Origin: Neocallimastix lanati (nom. inval.)
Lineage: Eukaryota; Neocallimastigomycota; Neocallimastigomycetes; Neocallimastigales; Neocallimastigaceae
Length of the DNA stretch: 62,000 nt
Direction of reading: 5' to 3'
Assembly: GCA_016946835.1 (NCBI GenBank)
Contig: JACVTC010000081.1
Span: 157,501-219,500, forward strand
Below the pieces are notes generated by a model that was not told the DNA's origin, made no database searches, and saw only the letters and a list, made by a program, of their open reading frames with translations. Both the position numbers and the translations under genes were made by a program. Shown here one piece after another: positions 24,815 to 34,900 of the stretch (position 1 is the first letter of the stretch; each line of letters starts with the position of its first letter).

Positions 24815-25195
24815 GACTTTCCCTTGTAAATCTGATCATATTATCCCAGCCACAACAGACAACTAATATCAGACAAACTTTATAGCGGGTGTATCAGAAT
24901 GACCACATAAAGTGTTCCCATTTCGGCGACAACACTCTCAGTGATAATTACAGAACCATAAAATTTAGAGATATTGGTTACTATATATCTTTTTCTAAAT
25001 TAGGAAATGTATACTAACACGTGATCAACAATGATCCTCGAATACATTAACTACTGAGGATTTACAATACGCAGGAATCACCCCACTTCAGGCATGTATA
25101 CGTACAACTGAGAAGCACGATCATAGTGTAGATAATGACTTGTTCAATTTAGGGTTAGGCTGTCAATCGGATTATATATACATGATAATATAATA
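24815..25195. other. Unidentified island of normal base composition
   Basis: About 380 bases with clearly higher G+C than the surroundings, without an open frame of useful length. It contains a TTTAGGGTTAGG run at 25148-25159. There is no clear A box/B box and no target-site duplication that I could find. It could be a SINE or other non-autonomous element, or a structured RNA. It lies 560 bases upstream of the 9xCBM18 gene. Confidence 0.5.
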
Positions 25196-25557
25196 ACATA
25201 ATATAATGATATAAAAATAAAGTAAATTATAATAGGTTTAGAGTTTTTATTAAGGTTAGGTTTTGTAGTTAAATTAATTAAAATTATTAAAATTTTCAAT
25301 GTTGTGGCTTAGAAAACATTGAATTAAGTTTTTTTTTTTTTTTTTTGTGTATCCTATAAAAATTTGGTTAATTTTTTTTTAATTTTTAAATTATATTAAA
25401 AAATTATATTTTTATTTTTTAAAATATATTAAAATTAAATTATCCCGTTTATTATATTATATATTATATCTATTCTATTTTATTAAAGTTTATTAAATAT
25501 TTATTTATATAAATGATTTTTATATAAAAAAAAATATTTCATTTAAAAAAAAAAATA

Positions 25558-25690
25558 AAAAATTAAAAAAATAAAATAAAATAAAATAAAATAAAATAAA
25601 ATAAAATAAAATAAAATAAAATAAAATAAAATAAAATAAAATAGAATAAAATAAAATAGAATAAAATAAAATAGATAAAATAAATTAGAA
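25558..25690. repeat. (AAAAT)n pentanucleotide array in the 5' region of the 9xCBM18 gene
   Basis: About 20 copies of ataaa immediately upstream (60-190 bases) of the start codon at 25752. The same pentamer, in the other orientation, forms the large array at 36.5-38.5 kb. Confidence 0.85.
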
Positions 25691-25751
25691 TAAAGAATAA
25701 AATAAAATAAAATAAAGTAGAAATATAAAAAAATAAAAAAACAAAGTAAAA

Positions 25752-27374
25752 ATGAAATATTTAAATAAAATTTTAAATATATCAATTGCAATATTATTAT
25801 TTGAAAATCAATCTGCTTTAGGAAAATGTGGTTCTAAATATGGTGGACATTGTAAAAACAACGAATGCTGTAGCAAATATGGCTATTGCGGAACAACAGA
25901 TGAATACTGTGGCCAGGGATGTCAGCCTGCATTTGGCCATTGTAATAGTTTCCCATCTAAAACAACTTCAAAAATTTCAAAAGTAAGTCCAAGTTCAAGC
26001 TCTTCAGGAAGATGTGGTGTTGAATATGGTATTTGTAAAAATAATAAATGTTGTAGTAAGTATGGTTATTGTGGAACTACTGACGAATACTGTGGTGATG
26101 GATGCCAATCTGCTTTTGGTAATTGTAATAGTTCCCCATCTAAAACAACTTCAAAAACTTCAAAAGTAAGTCCAAGTTCAAGCTCTTCAGGAAGATGTGG
26201 TGTTGAATATGGTATTTGTAAAAATAATAAATGTTGTAGTAAGTATGGTTATTGTGGAACTACTGACGAATACTGTGGTGCTGGATGTCAATCTGGTTAT
26301 GGTCGTTGTAATAATATTAATACTAGTACAACTAAACCATCTCAAACGACACCTCCAGCTACAAGAAGATGTGGCTCAGGTTATGGTTTTTGTGATTCTG
26401 GTGAATGTTGCAGTAAAGATGGCTATTGTGGAATTTCTGAAAAACATTGTGGTAATGGTTGTCAACGTGTTTATGGTCATTGTGGTAGTATTATAGCTAC
26501 TACAGCTAAAGCATCTAAAGCTCCAACTCCAACTTTTTCAGGAAAACCTCCAACGCAAGTTACAGGAAGATGTGGTTCCAGTTATGGTTTCTGTAGTTTT
26601 GGTGAATGTTGTAGTAAACATGGTTATTGTGGTACAACCGAAGAATATTGTGGTAATGGTTGTCAACCTAGTTTTGGTGATTGTAATCAATTCAATCGTA
26701 CTTCGAAAAAGCCAGAACCAACTACAAATAGTAATAAAAGATGTGGTTCAGGTATAGGTATTTGTAATTACGGTGAATGCTGTAGTAGAGATGGTTACTG
26801 TGGTAGAACCGATGAATATTGTGGTAATGGTTGTCAACATACCTTTGGTGACTGTAATGAAGAATATATTTATCCATCTCCAACAAAAGCACCATCTCCA
26901 ATTCCAAAAAGATGTGGTCCTGGTTATGGATTCTGTGATTTCGAAGAATGTTGTAGTCAGGATGGCTATTGTGGTACTACATCAGAATATTGTGATTCAT
27001 GTCAACCTATTTACAGTGGTCGTTGTAATAATAATAATTCTAATAAAAAGAAGAGATGTGGTTCAGGCTATGGTTTTTGTGGTAATAATGAATGCTGTAG
27101 TAAATCTGGTTATTGTGGCACAACCGAAGAATATTGCGGTAAAGGTTGCCAACCATATTTTGGTGACCGTTGCGATGAAAATGGTGGTGATGATGAATCC
27201 ATTAAACGATGTGGTTTTAAATACGGCTATTGTAGTGATGATGAATGTTGTAGTAAAAAGGGTTACTGTGGTAAAACAGAGGAACATTGTGGAAAAGGAT
27301 GTCAAACGTTCTTTGGTGGATATTGTAATGATGATGAAGATGATGGTTTTCCAAATTTCCCAATTAATTTTTAA
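25752..27374 (+). CDS. Secreted protein made of nine CBM18 (hevein-type) chitin-binding domains
   Basis: 540 aa, single exon. Residues 1-24 are a signal peptide (ISIAILLFENQSALG). The rest is nine consecutive eight-Cys hevein-like modules of about 40 residues. Each has the pattern RCG...C..(N/G)ECCS..GYCG....YCG.GCQ..(F/Y)G.C, separated by Ser/Thr/Pro/Lys-rich linkers that are likely O-glycosylated. No catalytic domain is present. CBM18 binds chitin or GlcNAc oligomers, so roles in coating the fungal wall, cross-linking chitin or shielding it from chitinases are plausible but inferred. Modules 2 and 3 with their linker are an almost perfect 183-base tandem duplication. Module 7 is one residue short (YCDSCQ) but keeps all eight Cys. 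The C-terminal tail is acidic. Start chosen at the ATG that begins the signal peptide. Confidence 0.95.
   Translation: MKYLNKILNISIAILLFENQSALGKCGSKYGGHCKNNECCSKYGYCGTTDEYCGQGCQPAFGHCNSFPSKTTSKISKVSPSSSSSGRCGVEYGICKNNKCCSKYGYCGTTDEYCGDGCQSAFGNCNSSPSKTTSKTSKVSPSSSSSGRCGVEYGICKNNKCCSKYGYCGTTDEYCGAGCQSGYGRCNNINTSTTKPSQTTPPATRRCGSGYGFCDSGECCSKDGYCGISEKHCGNGCQRVYGHCGSIIATTAKASKAPTPTFSGKPPTQVTGRCGSSYGFCSFGECCSKHGYCGTTEEYCGNGCQPSFGDCNQFNRTSKKPEPTTNSNKRCGSGIGICNYGECCSRDGYCGRTDEYCGNGCQHTFGDCNEEYIYPSPTKAPSPIPKRCGPGYGFCDFEECCSQDGYCGTTSEYCDSCQPIYSGRCNNNNSNKKKRCGSGYGFCGNNECCSKSGYCGTTEEYCGKGCQPYFGDRCDENGGDDESIKRCGFKYGYCSDDECCSKKGYCGKTEEHCGKGCQTFFGGYCNDDEDDGFPNFPINF
25942..26307 (+). repeat. 183-bp in-frame duplication of one CBM18 plus linker
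   Basis: Two adjacent 183-base units (61 codons each) encode linker SKTTSK-S-KVSPSSSSSG and module RCGVEYGICKNNKCC. They are nearly identical in DNA, showing recent domain gain by unequal exchange or slippage. Confidence 0.9.
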
Positions 27375-28544
27375 TAAGCATTATTACTTTTTAGAATTAT
27401 AATAATTATAAATTACTATTATGATATTAATAATTAAAATTATAAAAATATATATATTAGTAATAGAAAATTGAACCTATTTTAAAATAATAATAATAAT
27501 ATATACTTTATAAAGTAAAAAATTAAAAAATAAAAAATTTTAAACAATTTAAAAATAATTAATGAATTTATAAAATATTAATATTATATAAATTAAAATA
27601 ATGTAATATTTTAAAATTTATAATAAAAAAATTGACAATATAATAAAATATTAATATTTTAATAATATAATTAATATGGATAAATATTATTATTAATAAT
27701 ATAGTAAAGATGAATAATATGAAAAATTTTATTATATGTAAATCAATTTCTGTGTTTTTCATAAATATTTAATTTTCCTCTTGGAAAAAGAATTAAAAAA
27801 AAGTTTAACACAGAGAAATAGAAAGGAATTTTATAAATTCACACTAAAATATATCTAAAATTATATGAAAAAAAAAGTTTAATTGATTGAAACAAACTGT
27901 AATCGTTAAAATAAATTATTATTGCCAAAGTAAAAGTTCAACAAATTAATAATGGCTATAATTTTATCATATAAAATTATATTAGAAATACTTGAAAAAA
28001 TTTTATTCTACATTTTGATTTATGTTTATTGTAAATGTTATTTTATTTTAAAAGTAAATATATCTTTTTATGATAGCTATAAAATTTTTTTTAGTGATTT
28101 CTAAATTATATATCTTTTTACTTTAAAAATATGAGGTGATGATATAAATAATGTTTATTTTCTAAATATGTATATATTTCAATTTAAATATGATACTAGA
28201 TTAATTAATAAAATAATACAATGAATTGTCTATAAATATTTTTTTTTTTAAAACGTAATTTATTTATTTTATTTACTTGTTAATTTTATTAATTATGTAA
28301 GTTTTTAAGTACATTCATCTGTTATATTTAAATGTATTTTATATATTAGAAAAAAAAAATTAAATAAAATCTATTTTTATTTAAAATGTTAATAATTAAT
28401 GATCTGCCTACATGGAAGTATTATGACTACTTTAATATTCCCACAAAGGGCGATACATACCGAAAATAAAAAAAAAAAATAAAAATAATAATAATTAATA
28501 AAATTTAATTATTTATTTTTATATAATATTTTATTATTAAAATT

Positions 28545-28582
<38 letters not shown>

Positions 28583-28589
28583 TATTCCA
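27375..28589. other. AT-rich intergenic DNA downstream of the 9xCBM18 gene
   Basis: No gene seen. A short GC-richer patch at 28395-28470 (gatctgcctacatggaagta, then cacaaagggcgatacatacc) is followed by A-rich sequence, perhaps the end of an unidentified short element. An A run of about 26 lies at 28552-28577. Confidence 0.6.
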
Positions 28590-29590
28590 TATAATAAATT
28601 ATAACATCAATTATAATTTGAAAGGACAAGGAAAACTTCTCCTTGGAGTAGAGGATATACAATTCTGGTATTATTAGATTAGAAAAATAAATAAAATAAA
28701 AAAATTCTTCTATTATAAAAAAGTGAAAAAATGGAAAAAAAATAATTAGTTTTACGAAAAAAAGAATACTCTATGTATCAGTTTTAATAATATAATAAAA
28801 AAAAATATGTATTTGTAATTTATTTTTAATTCATTTATATATGTATCAAAAAAAAATTTTTTAAAAAAAGAATATTAAAATAAAATTATTTAATTTATAG
28901 AATACTTATTAATTTGTATAAAAAATAATTAATAAAATGATATTCATATCATTATTTTTTAGGAAAGTATTTATTTTTATATTAAAGGTTTATTTTCTAA
29001 GTTATAATTACATTACTTTCATATTATTATCAACTGATCTATCGCAAGAATAACTCTTCTATTATTTATGATATTCCTTAATATATTCTTGGTTGTATTC
29101 TTTGATAAAGAATTAATTATTATTTATTTATTTCTGTTAAACTATTTATCTAATTTTAAATTTAATTCTATTATACTATAATTACTTCATAATAATTTTG
29201 ATAAAAATATAATAAATTTATATTAAAATGTAAAATACATAATAATTTATTGATCTATAGCATTTTTTATGATATGGAAATATATTATTAATTAATATTA
29301 AATAAATTCTAATTCACATCATTAGTATTATTATTTTTTATTTTATATTTTTTTAAATTATACACAAAAATGAAAAAAAAATTAATATTAAAATTGTGTA
29401 ATATTCTTTTTTTTTTAGATTATGGATGATTTTACTGCTAAGTAAAATCTTATTTATATATTTTTAATTTAATTTTTTTTTTTTTAATTTATTTAATTAA
29501 GTTATTTAAAAAATAATATATTATTGTGGGTAATACAAGATTAATGGAAAATTTAATCTATAAATAAATTTATTTATTTAAATTTTTATT
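28590..29590 (+). repeat. Right arm of inverted repeat (dispersed module R)
   Basis: Matches 23640-24590 in reverse and the forward copies at 42385-43150 and 52095-52870. Landmarks: acttctccttggagtagagg near 28640, tatgtatttgtaatttattt near 28810, tatattattaattaatatta near 29280, and attatggatgattttactgc near 29415. No open frame conserved among copies. Confidence 0.78.
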
Positions 29591-29744
29591 TGTATTTTTT
29601 TTTTTAATTTAATTTATTTTTTTTTTTTTTTTTTTTGAAACAAAATTATTAAAATTTTTATTATGTAATATTTGTTTTTAATATATTTTTTTTTTTGTTT
29701 ACAACAAATTCATATAAAGAATATTCTAATATCTATTCAGAAAG

Positions 29745-29870
29745 ATAATAAATAACATTGTATTAGTTATTAAAATTTGAAGTTTGTCATAAATTGTTTT
29801 GATGCGCCACTACATATAGTAACATTTTTAAACTTTAAAATGTAATTAATATTATATTTAATTATTTAAT
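29745..29870. repeat. Outer right piece of inverted repeat
   Basis: Reverse complement of 21197-21300 (gccactacatatagtaacat, then aaaatgtaattaatatta). 29871-30966 beyond it is AT-rich with a T run of about 40 (30340-30384) and no gene. Confidence 0.7.
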
Positions 29871-30335
29871 ATTTATTATTATTATTATTATTATCAATTA
29901 TTATTATTAATTATTATTATTATTTTTTTTATTATTTTAAGTAATATTTATTAAATAAATATTATTAAAGAGTTATTGGTTTAAACAAAAATGTTTTTTG
30001 AAGTATTTATGAAAATATTTTAATGATATTTTTTTCATAATTATTTATTTATTAATAATGAATTAAAATATATTAAAATATATGTGTATAAAAGTATTTA
30101 TTATAATTCAAAATGAATCCACTCATTTCAACGATTAATATGATTTTTAAATTGCTAATTAATTTATATTGATAAAAACATTACTTCTGCAAATGTAATT
30201 TAAATTAAATAAATTATAATATATACCGATATAAAATAATTTATATTGAATTAAAATAAAAATTTAAATATTTGTTTTTTTTTTATAATTGTTATAGAAA
30301 AAAAAAAATTCATTTTTCTATTTCTATTTTTATTT

Positions 30336-30385
<50 letters not shown>

Positions 30386-30966
30386 TATTTTATAATTAAT
30401 AATATTCTAAATATATATATTCAATTAAATATAATTTGATATTTAATTTAATTTAAATTTAATATATGGATTTTTATATATAAATTATATACTTTATATA
30501 TAAAATCTAAATATATATATGTTTTATTTTATAATTGATATAGAAAAAAAAAGGTTTATTTTTCTATTTCTTTTATATAAGAAAAATATTTTTTTTTACA
30601 TTTATTAGTAATTTAAACATATAAATCATACAATGCATAAATTATTTATTTTATTATATATATAATGTTTTACTATATTTATATTAATTATAGTATTGAT
30701 TAAGGGTTATATATTTAATAAAACAATTAAAAATCAATATGATAATACAATAATTTTTACTTTTAAAAATGAACTGTTACTTATATAACATAAATGACTA
30801 ATTTTTCTAAATCATTATGGAATTATGTATATTAAAATTAATATAATTACTTAAAAATATTTTTATACATATAGAATTATATATTATGATTAATGTGACT
30901 ACTTTAAATTTTATATTACAATCTCATTTAATCATTATAAATAAATGATAAAATTAGTTAATTTTA

Positions 30967-31197
30967 ACTTTATAGCACCAGCACCTTTGGGATGGCAAGG
31001 AGGTGACCTATAGGGAACTCTGCTTTCCTTTGAGGATCGCGTAGGGTGCTTCTATACTGGTGTTTCTTTACTTATGGAGCTTGCGAACGTCGAAGCCAAA
31101 CCGGTATGGCAGTTAAACATACACCCATACCCATATTAACATATGGGGAGACATAAGTCTTCAGTCTATAAAAAAATAAAAAATTTACTTTATAGCA
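30967..31197 (+). mobile_element. SINE-like element (family 2) with 11-bp target-site duplication
   Basis: A GC-richer insert at 30978-31186 is bounded by a perfect 11-base direct repeat actttatagca (30967-30977 and 31187-31197). In + orientation it ends with an A-rich tail (tataaaaaaataaaaaattt). The last ~80 bases (ggcagttaaacatacaccca through gacataagtcttcagtctat) recur in reverse at 43331-43535, 53036-53240 and 57022-57179. No convincing Pol III A box; a weak tcgaagcc resembles a B box core. The duplication, tail and multiple copies support a non-autonomous retroposon. Confidence 0.75.
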
Positions 31198-31932
31198 TTA
31201 ACTGTTTTTAAATAAAAATGTCAATTAATAATATTACCAAATATATTTAAATATTTATTTTCAAATTTTGATAATAATATTTAATAATTTAAAAAAATTT
31301 TTTTTTATTTCATTATTATATAATATATAATAATATATATTAAAATAAATTCTAATAATAATTATAATATATAATATATTTTTATTCAGATGGAATAATT
31401 TAATGATTGTTAAAATTTTTTTTTTTTTTGATTTATAGTTAATAATATATATTTATATATTATATCTAATAGTTTTATATATTATTAATATTAAATTTGT
31501 GTATAATTTGCGAAAGATATATAAATACAAAAAATTTTTTATTTTTTTATTTTGCAAATAATTTTTATAATAAAAACTAAAAAAAAAAAAAAAAAAAAAA
31601 TTTTAAAAATGAATTAAAATAAATAAAAGTTAGATTTAAATAAATAAATAAATAAATTAATAAATAAATAAATTAATAAATTAATAAATTAATAAATTAA
31701 TTAATTAATTAATAAACAAATAAACAAATAAACAAATAAATTAATAAATAAATAAATATATAAATTAATAAATAAATATATAAATATATAAATAAAATAA
31801 AAAATAAAAAAATAAAAACAAAAATAAAAATAAAGATAAAACTAGTAGATAGTATATAAATAAAAAAATTATATTTATAAATATAAATTTTCTATTTTTT
31901 ATCTTTAAAGACAAAATATAATATAATATATA
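31198..31932. other. AT-rich upstream region of the first giant secreted gene
   Basis: No gene. Contains taaataaa-type simple repeats (31640-31800) and a TATATAAATA at 31853-31862, about 70 bases before the start codon. It could serve as a TATA box, but in such AT-rich DNA this is weak evidence. Confidence 0.5.
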
Positions 31933-34900
31933 ATGAAATCTATATTTATTTCTCTTTTAGTGATTTTTATTACTAAAATATACTGCTTAATTCCTGACTA
32001 TCATCCCGACCAAATTGCTTTGTTAGTTTTATCTGCGGGTTGTTGGATTGATCCCTATAAAAAAAATAGTATTTCAGGAAATATAGTAAAAGATATAAAT
32101 GGAAGCCCACTCTCAATTAATATTAAAGCTAATGGAGAACCTGAAGAATATGCTAGTATTGTGGATATAATTCCTAGTTTACGAAACTTAGAGCCTGATG
32201 AACTTTCTGAAAAATTTTCTAAAATTTATAAATTAGCGTTTGACACATTTTATAATATTTTTGAAAATGAAGAAGAAGAGAGTCTTACTTTGTATGATTC
32301 TTCAATTAAAAAAACAATTAATGAAAATGATTTAATTAATGCATTAATTAATCCTTCAGAAGATTCAAATTTATTACAAGATCCTAAATATAAAGGAAGT
32401 TTGTATACATCATCAAATATTGATAAAGATAATTCATTAAAAGAATTTATTATATCATTGAAATCTGAAGATGTATCAAATATTGACATTAATAAATTTA
32501 ATGAGTTACCAGATAAATTTATAAAAAAATGGAATGATGATGAATCTCTTTCTAAATTATATAAGGCTATTGGTATTCAATGTGCAAAAATTAAAGATTG
32601 TATCAACCAATTTCAAGATGAAGATGGTCAAAATATACAAGATATTTCATTTAATATTGCTAGTTATACTAGTAATGATGAAAAGACGTATAATTATTCT
32701 TTTATTATAAATAATGGTAAATTAAGAGATGTATATCATGCTTTCACTCTTGAATCAGAAAAAAATGATAACTTTAAATTAAATGAACATGACAGTACTT
32801 ATAATTATGCACCATATGATTATATTAATGATTATTATGTTATTAATTCCGAAAATATTAAGCAAAGAAAAGAAAATGAAAATGTTATTGAAAAAGATAT
32901 TGGATTACTTGCTGAATGTGGTCTTATTTATGAAGACGATGATGCTTATTATTATCCTGAACATTATGGATATAAATTCGAAGAAATAGAAGATGAAGAT
33001 ATACAAAAAGTAAAAGAGTTAGATGAAAGACTTTTACAATTGTATAAACTAAATAATGATGATGGTTCTTATAATTCTAACATTATTTCAAATATCTTTA
33101 ATTCTAATTTAAAGAATGTTGAACCTGTTAATGATGATACCGATAATCAAAATATTAGTTTTGTAAAATCTAAAACTCAAAATGATAATATTTTATGTAG
33201 TTATACAAATGATCAACTTGCTCATATTGAGGAACTTGCCTTAAGATTCATAGAAGCAAGAAAATATTATTATGCTGATACCGGAAAAAAAATTAATGAA
33301 ATTCAAGCTTTATTCCAATCAATGGAGAGTGACAACCATTTTAAAAGAGATAATTCTTTACCGTCGGATATCCATAAAGAAATTGATTTATTACCAGATT
33401 ATGAGCAATATGTTATTAATAGATTTTATGAAATCATAGCCCTAAAAAAAACCGTTAAATACGATGAAGGAATATTCAATAATAATGATGATTCTGAATT
33501 AATTAATTACAATGAATATATGATCACACAGATTATATTATCAAATATGGATACTGACGTCAACAATTGCATAGGACAAAATGATTGCTCTGTATTTACA
33601 TTAATTGAAATAAATTATGATGTTGACGAAGCAATAAAAATTATTTTAAAAATTGCTAGTGAAGATATTAATAATAAAAAAAAGAGAGATTTAACCGAAG
33701 AATTTGATAATATTAAAAAATTACTTGATCCTCAATCAGAAAATAATGAACATCAAACATTTGCTACAGCTCTGTTAAGTAAAGTTCAACAATACAAAGA
33801 AAAAGTTGAAAACAAACAAATAAGTTCTGAAGAAAGTAAAACCTATGTAAATGCGTTTAAAAATTTAGTTAGTTCATTGAAAAATGATTATGGAAAAAAA
33901 AATAAATTAGATTCTTCCAAAATTTCATTGTTAGATGGGAATGAAATTACTAAACTGGAAGCTTTATATAAACATGTAGGAAGTATTCATAATAAAAATT
34001 TTGATAATAAAATTAGTAGTTTAAATTTACCAACAGTAAATGTTGAAGCTAATTCCAAATATACTTTAGACAAAATGTATGAATCATTCGCATCTTGTAT
34101 TGAATTATTAAAGTACATTGATGGTTATGATAATACAGAACCAAAATTAAGTATTAATATGAATTATGACAAAATTGGTAATGGCAATCCTGATTTGGAA
34201 CATCAGATTTCTTCTATGATAGAAGACCTTAGAAATTTAAAAATTGATGAAACGTTAAAAAATCAACTTAAACAAAATTTCAAAACTTTACTAAATACTG
34301 CGAATGAACTGGAAAAGATATATGATGAAGCTAATAAGCAAAATTTCAAAAATGGTAATACTGAGAAATATGAAAGTAATTCATCAATGATATATAAATA
34401 TAAGGATGCGTTAGTTGAAGCAATAAATGTTAATTATGAAAATGACTCTGATATGAAAAAGATGGTTGAAAAGCATAAGACAAAAGTCAAAGGAATTGAT
34501 AAGCTTAAAATTACGTCAGACAGTAAATTCGATTTAGATCATGTTGTTAAAAATATAGGTAAAAATAATATGGAAAGTTTTATAATTAATAATCCTAATT
34601 CAAAAATGTATTTAGAACCATACATTGATGATCTTAAAACTGAAATAATAAATGAAATTAGAACAAATGAACAAAATAATGATTCTCCAAAAAGTATTTG
34701 CCCTGAAGCTTTAAACAGGTTACATTCTTTAAAACAAAATATAGAAAGTCGTATTAGTGAAGTTAATAAATATGAATCATTTGAGGGTCATTATGATGAA
34801 ATTACTCATTTAGTCAATGTAATGAATGGTTTTAATGAAGCCTATGACACTTTTAAAAAATACTCTGATATGGAATATGAAGGTGAAAACCAAGAGAAAG

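Noticed and set aside
26197-27402. Val-rich open frames overlapping the 9xCBM18 gene
   Set aside because: Out-of-frame shadows of the Cys-rich repeats; the CBM18 frame explains the sequence.
31853-31862. TATA box of giant gene 1 as a separate feature
   Set aside because: TATATAAATA is expected by chance in such AT-rich DNA; noted only in the upstream-region entry.
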